Shown in pieces: positions 17,637 to 30,514 of a DNA stretch of 64,000 nucleotides. The notes under the pieces were generated by a model. It was not told where the DNA came from. It ran no database searches and saw only the letters and a list, made by a program, of their open reading frames with translations. Origin of the DNA: Acheta domesticus (Eukaryota > Arthropoda > Insecta > Orthoptera > Gryllidae); NCBI GenBank assembly GCA_031308135.1, contig JAHLJT010000631.1, positions 190,792,955 to 190,856,954 of the forward strand. The letters run 5' to 3'. Both the position numbers and the translations under genes were made by a program. Position 1 is the stretch's first letter. The number at the start of each line of letters is the position of its first letter.

Positions 17637-19720
17637 TTCAAAGAAGTCTATGTATGACTATTTTTTTAAGTCAGTTTACGGAGCCTCTGTAACTTAAGCT
17701 TTGAAAATAAGCACTTTAATTCGTTGATCAACATAATCCGTTAACTGGTTCAAATGTTACGAAGATGAAAAGAAAGTCAAGTCAAAGGTAAAGTGGACCC
17801 TCTTCATCCAAAGCCAGTGAAAAATAAGTTCAAAATTCATGAAACAAAAAAAATTAGGTATGTTATCTTCATAGTCTACGCTCTAGAATAATAATATAGT
17901 CTGAAGACACAATTGAAAACGTGTAAGCTCGAAAGATCGAGTATCGAGGACAATGTGTACATTACTAATGATACATTTATTAAAACTCTTGTTTGTATTT
18001 CAAAAGAATATCTGGATGAAATTATAAATAATATCAATCGTTTCACTATTTTATATTTAGAATAATATTTGAAATACACTGATTTATATGAACTTATGAC
18101 GTTTAATTCTTGAGGAGAAGCCAGAATTTAACGTATTGAAGCACTGCGCAAAAGAAGCTAATTCAGGTTGTGAATTGACGTGGGAGAAGGGATGTCTAAA
18201 ATCGTTCTTACCTAGATGTGTATGTCCTTCCTACGATGCCAGTTAATCCGTTTTAGGAATTTCATTGATCATTGACCTTCATTGTACAAATTGATTAATC
18301 CAAGTAATGGAAATTGGGCAACACAACATTACCGAGAGCATTGTAAGGATATATCAAGACAGTGCGGCGTAAGTAAATATGGTCTTCGTTTCACTCGTTA
18401 GTTATTTTTTCTACTCCCTATTGTATAATGATTCTTGACCGATCACAGAGTAGTTTAAAAACCAAGTATTGACACTTACTTAATCATAGAGAATCGTTCT
18501 AATAAGTGTTTCATTCGATTGTGAACATTAAAATTACATTTAATATTATATTATGCTTATCAGTTTTAATTTCTTTTATTAGTAGTAATTTTTACGAGAA
18601 ATATTATTTAAAATAAATTGGATCGTACATTTCCTTTGATCGTATTTCACTAGCGCAGTGGTTGTTATTGGAGGAAGTATTTGACTGACGTTAAGATCAG
18701 AACGCAAGTGATTTTGTTATATGTTACTGTCGTGTGATTGTCTTTAAAAACCGACCAGGTTCTTTAGTTTGAAATGTAAATATCTTCCTTTAGTAAGTTA
18801 AAACTTAACTTTTGTACTCCCTCGCAGGCGAACTGATAAACCAAAGCCACCTGCGGTAGGGCAGGGTAGGGAGCTGTCCGCTAGGTGCCCTTGGCTGACT
18901 CCTTCATGTCAACTGCCACGAAAGGATTCAATGTAAAAGTTTAACGTATAAAAGTTACCATAAGTTGTACAAAAATAACCGTATGAAACTCTGTAATGGG
19001 TATTAATATACTTGTGTGAAGTTTACGATACTCGTGTATTTATTCCCATCGTTTCATGATGTGTTATTATTCCTCTACCTGCGTTTTGATTCGCCCATCT
19101 CTGGATATCTAGGAAATTCACTAATCTTCCCATAAATATTTTGAAAAATTCACCACAAAAAATAATATTAAATTCGCATTCAGAAATAGAAATATTGCAA
19201 ATTAAAACAACTTGTATCTAATTATAACTGTGAAATAGAGTAAATAAATATATGAGATTCTGAAATTACTGTTTAAAGTTACGATTACGTGTGCTTATTA
19301 GCTGTGAAATGTTTACTCATGTTTTATCCTTTACAGATAGCAAATAAACAATGCAATTAATCGTCGATTATTTAAGCGCATAAGCGCACAATTCAATAAC
19401 ACGTTCTTTAATCCCATGGTGGTAAGTGCATCTAAATAAATGCATTATACGTATAATTAGAGGCTATCATTAGTGGAAAAGAAAGTATGTAAATAAAAGA
19501 AAAATGGAAATATATCGTGTGTATAAATGCAGGAAATTAAAACGAGAAGAGCTTAGTTGAAGAAGCTGAAAGGAGTAAAATACGATTACTCCTTTTTTTG
19601 CCAGAAATATCACCGAGAAATACCCTAGAAGAATGAATTTGGAGAGTGGGAAAAACATTACACAGGTGAACAGAAGGACAATTTCTGGAAGAGAACTCCG
19701 GAGCAAAACGGGGTAGAACG
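17637..19720. other. AT-rich spacer, nothing recognised
   Basis: No homology, long frame or ordered repeat that I can support. Confidence 0.5.
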
Positions 19721-19729
19721 CAAAGGCGC

Positions 19730-19876
19730 GCAGTGGAGAGCGTATCAGAGGAAGAAACGCCGGGAGTGGGCGGCATGAACGAACGGCATAGCTGCGGCCG
19801 ACGGCGGTGGGCGGCGGCGGCGGTGGCAGTGGCGGCGGCGGCGGTGGCAGTGGCGGCGGCGGCGGTGGCGGCGGTG

Positions 19877-19914
<38 letters not shown>

Positions 19915-20850
19915 GGCGGCGACGGCGGCTTCTGGGGAACCGGAGGAGACCGCGCGCCGCGAGTCCCTTTGGCCCGCCGAATTTACGAGAGGCGGCGGTG
20001 GCGGCGGCGGCCCTCGCGGTCCCTGCGGGAATACTATACGACTACGCGCGGCGCCTTCGCGGGCGCGTCACTCGCAGCCGGCGGTTTCCGCCCCCTGCCC
20101 CGCCCCCTCACATCGCGCGGGCTCCAGCTATTCTCCCCGCACCCGGCACCGCCACCTCCACCACCACCGACATTGCTACCGTTCCCCGCGGTCGCCACCT
20201 CTAGCACCGCCGCCACCCACTCTCCTCGCACTCGCCGCCGCCGCCGCCTACCGCCACAACCACCTCCACCTCCGCCGCCTCCGGCCCCCGCCACCTCAAC
20301 GCTCACATCCCCCCCCGGCCACCACCGCCATTGCCATTGTCCCTGCCCCCGGCCCCTACCACCACTGCCATCGCCATCACCACCACCGCCACCACCATCA
20401 CCACCACCACCACCGCCATCTACACCACCCCACCACCACCTACAACCGTGACCGTCACCGCAACCTTCATCATCACCGCCACCCTCGTTCCCACTCCTTC
20501 CCCGCCCCTCCCTGCACCGCCAGGGCCATCTGTGGCCTGCTCCTACATCTCACAGAGTTCCACTCCCCCGCTGCTCCCCCTTCCCTGGTCTGCTACTTAC
20601 GTCTCCGTGGTTCCGCCCGCCCACGCACACGCCGCCAGCCCCGCTTTCCTCCCCGGGCGCTGGCCTTGCGGTGCCTGCTCCCTGACGCCCGCCCCACACG
20701 CGGCCACCGCATGCGCTGTCCAGTGGGCGGCGCTGCTACGTACTTCAACCCCTCCTCCTCCTCAAGCGAATCTGGACCGCGGCCTTCTCCGGCCCGCCGC
20801 CGCAGTTTCTTTATTCTCTTCTGCCCTCCTTGCTCTACAAATGTTTAACT
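19730..20850. repeat. GC-rich island with triplet repeats
   Basis: 19800-19925 is mainly (GGC)n with GGT interruptions, and 20140-20450 is rich in CCA, CAC and CCG. Three plus-strand frames stay open and would encode poly-Ala, poly-Gly or His/Pro runs. The repeats themselves explain this. A frame starting near 19733 is 371 codons long but has no region of ordinary composition that I recognise. A low-complexity host exon cannot be excluded. Confidence 0.6.
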
Positions 20851-20928
20851 ACCTTCTGGACCATCCACTGCTGGTCGGCCAAGCCATAGCGAGCTGTCGA
20901 GCCACAGGACATGGAACATCAGTCTAAT

Positions 20929-20966
20929 TCTCACTCTTCTCATTTAATTAGGTGAGAAGAGTGAGA
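20929..20966. repeat. Perfect hairpin, 14-bp stem
   Basis: TCTCACTCTTCTCA and its exact reverse complement are separated by 10 bp. It is too short for a typical microRNA precursor. No T-run follows. Confidence 0.8.
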
Positions 20967-20969
20967 TAT

Positions 20970-21734
20970 GATGTATAATTGTACATCGCAGCCTCTCTTG
21001 CCTCTTCTAACACTTCTATCAAAGGAACGACATCACTGCAATCAACTCTCTCGCCCTCTTTCCTCCTCAATATTCAAACAAGTCTCTCGTATTTTGCATC
21101 GTCATTCTGGGTAAACAAACAGCACAACTGTATTTTATTACCCGTTCAATACTTGTTCAAAGATACTCTTGTTTCGGTTTCATCTATTTCGATCTACGAC
21201 TCAATACGTTGAAACCTTTCCAACCTCCTTGAATCACGGTTTTCTCCCCAGTCATAGTAGTCCTCCGGCTTTCTATTTGCGCGCAAAATGGCGGTTCCAC
21301 CAGAAGTGCGGCGGTCCGTCACCTTCCCCGCCAACAGCACCGTCGCATATGGAGACCTGCAGCTTTTCGCTGCGCGGGAAAACAGTCGTCCGTGTCTTTG
21401 TGCATCCGGCACTCAGAATCTGACTTTTAGCTTTTGCTCCATTGCTTGAGCGATGCGGGATTCGTTCCGAACGTCGATTCCCTGAAGGTTGTAGTTCATA
21501 TTTATGCGCAAATGTTGCCGAGAGTCCATCTTGCAACATTTTTCAGTGAGATATGTACTGGATGATTAAACAAAAATGATGAAAAAGTTTATTTTACAGT
21601 TGAAGAGTTGGTTTATTTGAATATTTCCTCACGCACATATGTTTTATTTCTCACATACTGAAAAGTGCCAAATATGTACGTAGTACAGAAAAAGTAATGT
21701 GTGTTTTTATGTATACATTTTTTAACTTAACCGT
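20970..21734. other. Spacer, nothing recognised
   Basis: Mixed composition with a small CpG-rich patch at 21280-21420. No family recognised. Confidence 0.45.
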
Positions 21735-22362
21735 GTTTTCAAAAACCCAACTGTTTTCGGTGAAAAATAGCTCAAAATTCCGCATTTTCAGAAACGCTCG
21801 AACTCCATTTTATCAAAAATGACACCAAATTTTACTTCAAACTTTTCGAACGGATAGTGCTAAATACACTCTTTAATATGATGTAAAGTTCAATTTAAGT
21901 TGTTTTTTTGTTGTTTTTTTCAAAAATTACAAAAATGTAATTCTTTTGAATGTCCTCTCACACCTTTTATATGCACATTACCAGCCATTAGTAAACACTA
22001 TTGTATTTGTGAGTTAATGTGCTTCAAATGACTTCAAATGAAGTGTCTCAAAAACACAAAATTTTCTGTGAAAAAGATCTTCAAATTTCCCATTTTTATT
22101 CGCGCTTAAACGTCATTTTCTTAAAAACGGCTCTAATTTTTCAAAAAGAGTTGCTATTTAGGTCGAGGTTTTAGTGTTCTTTAATATTCTAAAGTTAATA
22201 TTTCCGTTCAACCTCTAGGAAAGCGAAAATTAAGAAAATTCTAAAAAAATTAATGTGGGCAGCAGCTGCCAAAAGTATGTGCCAAGTATGAATAGCTAGC
22301 CGAGACGCAAGGAAATAGGAAAGTAATACGAGAAATTCTGTGCCATTCTGTAGCGCCGCTAA
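21735..22362 (+). repeat. 306-bp-subunit repeat, copy A (3' half)
   Basis: The sequence is collinear with the last two subunits of the copy at 42984-44654. Subunit starts (TTTATCAAAAATG and TTCTTAAAAACGG) lie at 21810 and 22118, 308 bp apart. The end GTGCCATTCTGTAGC...CTAA is shared with the other two copies. The 5' half is missing. The frame at 22195-22440 (-) has a counterpart in copy C but shows no domain. Confidence 0.85.
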
Positions 22363-24220
22363 TTTGTTGCAGTTGTAGATAATGATGCAGGTCTCATGTT
22401 CATTGAAATTTCGGATTTTTTTTAAATAGCAGAAATTCAAAATTGTTTCGGCGTCTTACTATAACTTCAATTAAGAAGATAGAGATTTTCCCTTAATGAA
22501 ATCTGTTCCTTAAAGATAGATTTTCAAATAAGGTATTGTACTATTTTTCGAAAATTTGAGTACTTTTCACTGAATTTTGCGTGAAATTACGGGGGGAAAA
22601 GTATATGGTGTTTAAGCACTACTCATTAATATGAAAATGCTCCTTGGAGGCCCCATGCAAGTGTAGCTTGAAATATTTTGAAAGAATGAGAACAAGAAGA
22701 GAAGACAAGATGAAAATATGAAAGACAAAGTGCTTTTCGCGAATATAATACGCTTTAGCTGCGTCTTATATTTTTTTGTAATATCGATAGATCAAGTCAT
22801 TATTTAATGCTTAAAGATATGTAGATTAAATTAACGTATTTTCATTGTGGTAACAAGCGTAGAATTTCTTGTCGAAAAGTGTTATTAAGTTAAACAAAGT
22901 TCGTTCTTAATCGAGTAATCTTCATAATATAATTATATCCGATTAATTCGAAATTCTAAATGAGTGTTTTGATGGAATAAAGTCTGGGTGTTTAAACTGA
23001 TCCGTAATAGATACATTTAAAAAAATGCCTACATGTGAAAAAAATCTCAATTCTGCTTGATGGAAATAATATATCATCCGTAAAGTTATTTTGAATATTG
23101 GAGAAGAAGGCAAGAGCAAACTGCACAGGACATATTTTATTGTTGCGAAATGGACCGATCTAGGAAGATACATAGGGGTCTATTCTGCTGTTTGAGATGA
23201 GAGTATGCTTGCTGGGAGAGTAATATACTATTGTAGAGAAAGGAATACATTTCACGCAAGAGAGAGTTGTCGCGATGCGAAAGAGCAAAGTCCACGAATG
23301 AGAGAGATTTGTGGGAGCAGAGCTGGAACAATTTATTCTTTCCTGTTTGTATACGATTGGTATTCCCGTAAAATCTCAATTAGTAGGATTTCATTCTTTT
23401 TAGTTTGAAACTTTTTCGAACTTTTTTATTTAAGGTGAATTAAGAGAGAAATCCTTCCATTAAACAGCTCCCACCGGATCGGATTTGTTGTAGCTGATTA
23501 TAATTTTTACAGAATTAGGAAAAAGACCTTGTTTCAAAAATGTTTTATCCATGCATTTCTCTAATTATTCTATACAAGTCTTTCTCACACAACACCTGCA
23601 AGCAAGAATCACGAAGCAACAAAAGCTGACAACTTAGAAGTAGACAACTTAGAAATTTGTTTCACGCTTATGTTTTAATGATTAATCTTAATGCCATTCA
23701 CGCAATATTCTGACGTTACTAAAGAGATAACTTTTCCAATGCATCAAACTACGTAAACTTTCAAATGTTCTTAAAATAATAATTTCACTTTGCAGATATC
23801 TTGAGATATTAATATCTCGTGATCAAAGTAATTGTGCGAGAATTTTCATAGACAAAAATTTTGGCTGGGTTTTACTCCTGTACTTAGTTCGTGGAAAATG
23901 ATATTAATATATTTGTCATGTTCAAAGTGAGAGTGGAAACATTTCCAGAGGATGCATATTTGGCCAGTAAGAGGATGAGTTAGCTCTGTTGAGTCGAAGA
24001 ATTTTTTGTGGTGTATGTGTGCGAGGATGTGGGTTGATATTTTTTTTTAATATTCCATACTTAATAATAACAATAATATGCATTATTAATTATGGAATAT
24101 TTATAATTTTTAATATATTAATATTTAATATTAATAAAATTAATTAATATATTTAATATTTATATATATTATATTTAATTAATATATTTATATTATATTA
24201 ATTATGGAATAACAATGTTA
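22363..24220. other. AT-rich spacer, nothing recognised
   Basis: Short frames only. From about 24040 the sequence becomes almost pure A/T, leading into the TTA array. Confidence 0.5.
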
Positions 24221-24225
24221 ATATT

Positions 24226-24264
24226 TTATTATTATTATTGTTATTATTATTATTATTGTTATTA
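24226..24264. repeat. (TTA)n microsatellite
   Basis: A TTA array with two TTG interruptions, about 140 bp upstream of a LINE remnant. Confidence 0.9.
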
Positions 24265-24401
24265 GCGTGCTTACTAAATACTGTTACCAGTACGAACTCC
24301 TCAAAAACTAAAAATTGAAAGATTCTGCAGAGCCTAAAAATGCAAAATGAAAAAGTTGCTCTCTTGCGAAGATGGTTTAATGAAATTAACTGCGCAACTG
24401 G

Positions 24402-25110
24402 ATGTCGAATAAATTTTCACCGAACTGGAATGTCTTCAACAAGGGAACCCCGGCAACTTCAGAAGGAACAACAATGGCAGTACCAAAAACGACAACGGAA
24501 GAAAATATGGTGAATTGGCAACGAAAGGCAGTACACGGCCAATTTCCTAACCGTATCAACGAATCTCATGTTGAAACACCATCATCACAGCATTGGTTGT
24601 CAGATCTCTGCCCCGACACCAAGGGATTCATAATGACAATCCAAGATAAAGTTTCCAGACCAGGAAAAATAAAAATAAAAAATTGCATGAGCATGCCTGT
24701 AGTAGACGAGTACAGTAAATGCGGCAAGTTATGAAACAATTGATCATATGGGCTTTACTTGTCTGGATGTACTGCACTTGTGGACAACATACGCTCGGGA
24801 TTAACCAACGGGTCAAGATAGTTAATCGATATCCGGCTATTAAGCATGGACTGTTTAATTCCGCGTTATGTAAATACAAATCAGCACTCGTACTGAAAGG
24901 AGGGAATGCTATTATTTATTTAGTAAGATAACGGATAAAACTGTGGCATTCAATAATCCGGACATAGTGCTAATTGACGAACACAAAGAATTCTTGACGT
25001 TTTTGTGCCCATTACATGTAATGTTAAAAACAATGACCGAGAACATTCTTAAACGTGAAAAGCCTTGTTTTAGAAAAAAACCTATGGAAACTGCAGCGTG
25101 TGACATGTTA
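24402..25110 (+). pseudogene. Decayed R4/Dong-type LINE, C-terminal region with endonuclease remnant
   Basis: The motif order matches, from memory, the C-terminal part of insect LINE polyproteins of the R4/Dong group: VHGQFPNRI (near 24530), HWLSD, DTKGFIMTIQDKV, a cysteine-histidine cluster (KCG, then ETIDHM and C downstream at about 24720-24760), INQRVKIV, and finally ITDKTVAFNNPDIVLID (near 24960). The last block resembles the PD...D core of the restriction-like endonuclease that nicks the target. Successive blocks sit in different frames (frame changes near 24733 and 24760-24930) and stops intervene, so the gene is dead. The reverse-transcriptase part is absent. It ends just before the repeat that begins at 25159. 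Confidence 0.72.
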
Positions 25111-25158
25111 TTTCGGCTTAAAGTGTAGTGATGAAATATTTCAAGAGAAATGTAGAAA

Positions 25159-26754
25159 CTAGTGTTGCTACAGAATGGCACAGACTTTCCCGTATTAGTT
25201 ATCTTTTTCCTCTGGTCTCGGCTAGCTTTTCGGACTTGATACCTACTCTTGCCAGCTATCATCTATCGTCGCCCAAACTACATTTTTTACATTTTCTTAA
25301 TTTTTCGGATTCCTAATAGTAGAAAGGAAATGCTATTTTAAGAATATGAAAGAACAGTAAAACCTTGTCCTAATTAGCAAGGAATTGAACAATTTGCAGC
25401 CGTTTTTAAGCAAATGGCGTTTAAGCACTATTGTAAATGAGACAATTGAAGCTCTTTTTCACAGTAATCTTTTGTGATTTCGAAAAACTTCATTTAAAGT
25501 CATTTAAATCACATCAATTCACGAATACAATAGTGTTTATAAATTGCTGGAAATGTACGTTTTCACGGTGTAAGAAATTTTTCAAAAAAATTACATTTGT
25601 GTAATTTTTGAAAAACAAAAAAGTATCTCAAAATAAACTTCACGTCATAGTTAAGAGTGCAATTAGTAATATGCATTCGAAAAGTGTGGAAAAAATTTGG
25701 AGCTATTTTTGAGAAAATGAAGTTTGAGCGTTTCTGAAAATGCGGAATTTTCAGCTAGTTTTCACAGAAAACGGTTTAGTTCTCGAGAAACGTTATATGA
25801 CAATATTTAAAGTAAATGCACTTATAAATATAATTATGTCAACAAATTGCCGCTAATGTAAAATTAACGACGTGAGGTACAAATTAAAAAAGTATATATT
25901 TTTGTAATATTTAAAAACACAAAAGAACAGAGCAATATGGCGTTTATGTCATCTAATAGAGTACATTAGGTACTATCTTTACCAAAAGCTTAAATAAAAA
26001 GTTTCGATCCATTTTTGAGAAAATCTTGTTTTTGTATTTTTTTTTTAAATTGCACATATTGTATGCAATATTGAGCGATAACAACTAAAATCTTCAAAAA
26101 CATATACATGCCGTTAATAAAAGAACTCACTCTGGAGAACAAATTTCATTTGAAGTAAAAATCTCTATCTTACATTTCGCAGTTGGAGGACGATGCCGAA
26201 GAAAATTCAAACTTTTGCAATTTCGAAAATTCAGAGTTACTGTGAAAATGGGTCGTATAGCACCTTAACAAGTGTATTTTACTCTATTCTCACGAGAAAT
26301 TTAAAGAAAAAATTTGGAGCCCTTTTTAGAAAATTTCGAAAATGTCCGGGGGCTTCGTGTAAAGTACCCTCAAAAATTAATGAATGTTTTTCAAAATCTC
26401 AGAACTTCGACTCAGGCCAGATCGGCAGGGGTTTTCAATTCAGAAGAAATCTTACGCATAGTTTAGGCGCTAGCGTTGTTCATACACAAGGACAGAGAGA
26501 CTGACTGATGGACGGACGGACGTATTGCTTTTAATTGTTTTTTCTGTATCAAGGACCGACAAAACAGGGATTCTGGTTACAACACGTATTAGGGGATTTT
26601 TCAAAATTAATTTAGCAACTGGTTTTATCCACGTTTTCGTTATCAGGACCCGGCAATGAATTTTTTCTGCCGAAAATTCACCCTTTTTTAACGCAGCATT
26701 ACATATCTTCCCCTATACTATGTATATACGTATTTAGAGGGGAAAGTAAAAATG
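25159..26754 (-). repeat. 306-bp-subunit repeat, copy B (full length)
   Basis: About 1.6 kb, inverted relative to copies A and C. Equivalent subunit boundaries fall near 25405, 25712, 26017 and 26325, a regular spacing of 305-308 bp. On the minus strand it starts CATTTTTACTTTCCC and ends ...CTAG at 25159. A tetranucleotide-like GGAC/GACT patch (about 26490-26522) matches the GTCC/GTCT array of copy C. No coding frame of note. It is non-coding as far as I can see. Confidence 0.88.
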
Positions 26755-27954
26755 GGATTACCTCATCGAATGCCGAACTGCAAACATGTCATTTTGTTAC
26801 CAAGTTTTGGAACTTGGTTGAAGTTCCCATATCGGATTTGGGGATAGAGTGAAGTCTCTCTTCCCAGCCACTGAACTCTTTCCATATATTAGTCGCAGGA
26901 ATCGCCGAAACGGTTACACAGTGAACTGCAAAAATGATAATAATTAAAGGGGATATTAAAAAAGCAACCTTAGTCCAAACAAGTGAGCGTTTGAAATACT
27001 AGAACAGTTTCTGGAGATTCGTAGCCGCCATTTACTGACATTGTTTTTGTGCACAAAATCAACAATGTCCATAGTTATTAGCTTCGAAAGTTTGAGTGAT
27101 TTTGATAAAAGAAACGTAGACCAGAATCTATTTTGGTAAAAGAACCATAGTCTTTTAAATGAAAGTTGTCTCCGTGACATCTAAATCATTGCTTATCTCA
27201 ATTTGCAATGGTTGATAAAGATTGTTTTGTGAATGTGGTTATTCTACCAAACCAGTATTTTGTCTGGAAGTTTGATGATAGTGTATAACCTGTTCTTGTC
27301 GCATATACGTCCTTTTTATTGTGAATGTGAGCAAGCAAGGGAGAAAGTAACATTAGAAATTGATGCTACGTCAGATGTAGATGCACAGGTTAACAGACGT
27401 AAACCAAAGAAAGAGAAGAAATAGGATGTAGCAAGCGCAAAATGGTTAAAGGAGAAGCACATTTTAATTGCAAAGGAATATTCAGAAGTCTAAATATTTA
27501 CAATCACCTGCTAATAGAGATTTGTATTTAAATTTGTCATCAGCAGATGCTTACCTGGAAAACGAAAACACTGATAATGAGGATAAAAGCAGTAGCAAAG
27601 AACAATATTTGGTCAAAAATATTCCAAATTGATTAAGTGGATTTACATTTTGAATTATTCCTGTCACAAATAAATAATTTCGATATACAAATTTCTCAAT
27701 TTTTTTGAAGAAAAACACCATATCCCGTACATATGGCACTTTATCCAATAATTTCCACAAGACATTTCATCTTGAACTACATTCTAGCGTTCATCAGTAT
27801 TTACAATAGCTTGAGAAAGAGCAAAATATTTTTCATGTTTCAGATGTCTACAAATTTCGTCATGGAATGTTTTTTGTTTCGCTCTCCTGAAAAATTGTAT
27901 ATTTGTACTTTGGTTGCTTTTTTTTAAAAAAAAACAAACTTCAATTGTAGTAGG
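26755..27954. other. AT-rich spacer, nothing recognised
   Basis: Short frames only; no repeat family recognised. Confidence 0.5.
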
Positions 27955-28345
27955 TCGTGTTTAGCTGCTGTCTGGAGAAGAATTCTAGCGGTCGGCTGCT
28001 CTGATTGGTAGTTCTACATGGTGTCTCCATTCCACACCACGCGAATGACGGAGCAGTACATTAACAAACGAACCAGAGCCGCGCGCGGTATTTCCTTCCT
28101 CTACCTTCTCCATCCTCACCTCACACTTACACATACATTTACCTGCATTACACCACCACACAAATCGGGAGACCTGTCGGGAGCTTAGAGCTTGTCCCAG
28201 CTGTGGCGGCGCCTCGATAGTGGGAGATACCTGGTTAAGGAAACACCCTCAGGGCGACGTGTAGGTGGCCTCCGATTCGCGCCATCCAACGGTGATAAGA
28301 ACTTACGGAAGTAATGACCTTAACAGTTGACGGGTGAGTCAATAA
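27955..28345 (+). mobile_element. SINE copy S4 (no tRNA head)
   Basis: Begins in the core (CTGTCTGGAGAAGAATTCTAGCGG), continues through GAATGACGGAGCAGTAC, GGGAGACCTGTCGGGAGC and GGGAGATACCTGG. It retains the distal tail AATGACCTTAACAGTTGACG before AGTCAATAAATTATAAC. Confidence 0.85.
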
Positions 28346-28421
28346 ATTATAACAATAAATAAAATCCTAAATACTATTCTTGAAATAAAATCAACTTCAT
28401 ATTTAATGGAATGAATTTTGA

Positions 28422-28462
28422 TGTCAATAATAATAATAATAATTACAATAATAATAATCATT
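28422..28462. repeat. (AAT)n microsatellite, left of LINE end
   Basis: Interrupted AAT array abutting the 5'-truncated LINE copy that starts at 28463. Confidence 0.85.
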
Positions 28463-28629
28463 CAAAAGACTGGGAAGTGCAAGAAATTGCTTAATTTGGA
28501 ACAGCCGACACTTTGCGCAAAGTATTGTAGAGGCACCGTTAGCTCCTAGATTTGCTCCTTAGGTAGCTGGTTGCAACATGGAGTAGATTTCATATTCCGC
28601 CGACTCATCTTTAGTCGTGATATAGAGGG

Positions 28630-28630
<1 letters not shown>
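28463..28630 (+). mobile_element. 5'-truncated LINE 3' end, copy a
   Basis: The frame reads SKDWEVQEIA, a stop, then FGTADTLRKVL and the terminal stop. This parallels IALLGTAHNLRKVL-stop in copy b at 33.1 kb. About 130 bp of shared 3' UTR follow (GGTTGCAAC.TGGAGTAGATTT.ATATTC, GACTCATC). A TAA array touches each end. The terminal GT.....RK.L pattern matches, from memory, the C-terminus of R4/Dong-like LINE proteins. Confidence 0.72.

Positions 28631-28685
<55 letters not shown>
28630..28685. repeat. (TAA)n microsatellite, right of LINE end
   Basis: A pure TAA run that acts as the tail of the LINE copy. A 40-bp block (TTGAAATAAAATCAACTTCA... at 28378-28415) recurs after it at 28700-28742, so the LINE plus arrays lie inside a direct duplication. 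Confidence 0.9.
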
Positions 28686-28687
<2 letters not shown>

Positions 28688-28749
28688 AAAGGTAATAACG
28701 ATCCTTGAAATCAAATCAACTTCATATTTAATAGAATGAATTTGCGTGT

Positions 28750-29130
28750 GGCGTGCTGCCAAAGATTGACACGAAGCGCCGCCCACGCCGCGGTGTAAAA
28801 CCATCGCGCCTGTCGCTGTGCTGCGGGCGGGCGCCCCGCGCGGGCGGATGCGAGGGTCCGCGCCAAGGGGTGGGGGCGGGGCGCTAATTCCATCGACGTG
28901 ACATTCCACGCGCGCGCCGCGTGATTTATGGGGCGGGCGCGTGGACTGGCGGGGCGAGGCGGGGCGGGGGCCGCGCCGCGGGCGCCGCGGGCGGCAAGCC
29001 GTTAACGCGCGCGCTTGCCTCGCCGGCCGACGCGACGCTAGCGGCAGAGGCGCTCCGCCCGCAGACACATGCGCCCGTGTGTGTGCGCAGGGTGTTGGCA
29101 GTACAGGATGCGCCCACAAGCGAAATTAGC
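28750..29130. other. GC-rich island
   Basis: CpG-rich with GGGGCGGG-like and GCGCGC motifs. Frames are open on both strands because of composition. Possible promoter island, with no supporting start or exon structure. Confidence 0.45.
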
Positions 29131-30514
29131 AGTTGCTTAATGGCCCCACCCATGGGAGGGGGTGCCCCGCAAAACGTTTTCATTCATTATTTGAAAAAAA
29201 AATCCATAAAATGTGTTTATATCTGGGAAATAATTATTCATCGAATACTCATCTGTATTAACATCTTGTTACTTAAAAACTTTTTTTTAATTTCTTGAAT
29301 ATTTTATAAATATATTGTGTAATATTTTATGAAATAGTTATTAAATATTTTTTAAATGTTAGGTTCGGTTTAACCAATGACTAATGTTAGGTACATATCA
29401 ATTTTTGCAACTGAATGTATACAGCTTACACCAACCTGAAAATGTGCCAGAGCTGAATTGAGAGCAATATTTTTTAAGTAAATTTGCAGGATTTGTTTCT
29501 TCGAGGAGGGGTCCCCCTCAGTACACAAATCCGACCTTGTATCTTAGTGTCATGTAACTCCTAACACAGTGACCATTCCCATGTGTGCAGAGTAAGTAGT
29601 ACAGTGAAGAGTAATGTGATGAATAGCTGTTACGGAGGAAGGCCAGCTCATTTCAATACTTCCCGAAGTGTGAATACGAAAAAGTCCCGCCATCAGTGTT
29701 GTTGCCTTTATGCGCTTTGTAAGCTTGGCGATGTCTGAAAAGTTAAAAAAAAATTCAATTACAGACAATAAATGCAAGATTTGTTTTCTCTGAAAAAATT
29801 AGATGTTTAGGGGCATCGGAAGGGAATGGGTACAGAAAGGACTGAAAGGAAATATCAGCAGTCTCTGTTGCTGAAAAGAGCACGTCTAGTGGAACTAAAT
29901 TTGGAAAACTTTTTGCCACAATTTTACAGCCGAAATGCATAGTATTGTGCATAGTAGTAAAATGAAGTATTTTACAGCAGTTTTTGTTAGTACATCGTGC
30001 TTAAACTTTCCTTTTTAAACTAAAAAGGCGGTCATTTTTCCTAGACTCTCACAAGAATAGAATTAAAAAAGGTCAAGACTAGGTGATTTCTCGGTCAGTG
30101 GAGTGCTCGTTGTAAATTTGGGTCATTAGTTGCTGAGACTGAATTGTATCAAATGTGTCATTGGATGAACATAAGTCATCATCTTTAGTGTATTTCGAGT
30201 TTGGGAAATGCATTATTACAGTATTTCAGTTTGAATAATTCTTGTTTCGAATCATACGGTCGTTCTTTTAATGTTTAGAAGTTACATGCTGCAAAAATAT
30301 GTGTATCAAAAGTATCAAGACTTTTAAAAAAAATAGTACTAAGATGATGGCACAATATGAAAGCATCTTATTTGCATCACGAACTGCTTATACTTTTCTT
30401 TGTTTCTTTTTGTGTACTTATTATATCCATTGTACCAACCATTCCACACTTATGATCTGCATTGCATGAGAGTATTAAGTAGACATTGATTTAAACAGGA
30501 TGAAGCTTTTAACA
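29131..30514. other. AT-rich spacer, nothing recognised
   Basis: No family recognised; short frames only. Confidence 0.5.

Noticed and set aside
19733..20848. A 371-codon frame with poly-Ala and His-rich tracts
   Set aside because: It is explained by GGC and CCA/CAC triplet repeats; I see no ordinary protein segment or splice pattern.
20929..20966. MicroRNA precursor
   Set aside because: A 14-bp stem is far shorter than a typical precursor, and no supporting evidence exists.
23150..23400. PIF/Harbinger-like end (GGGGTCTATTCTGC)
   Set aside because: No matching inverted end or trinucleotide target duplication was found.
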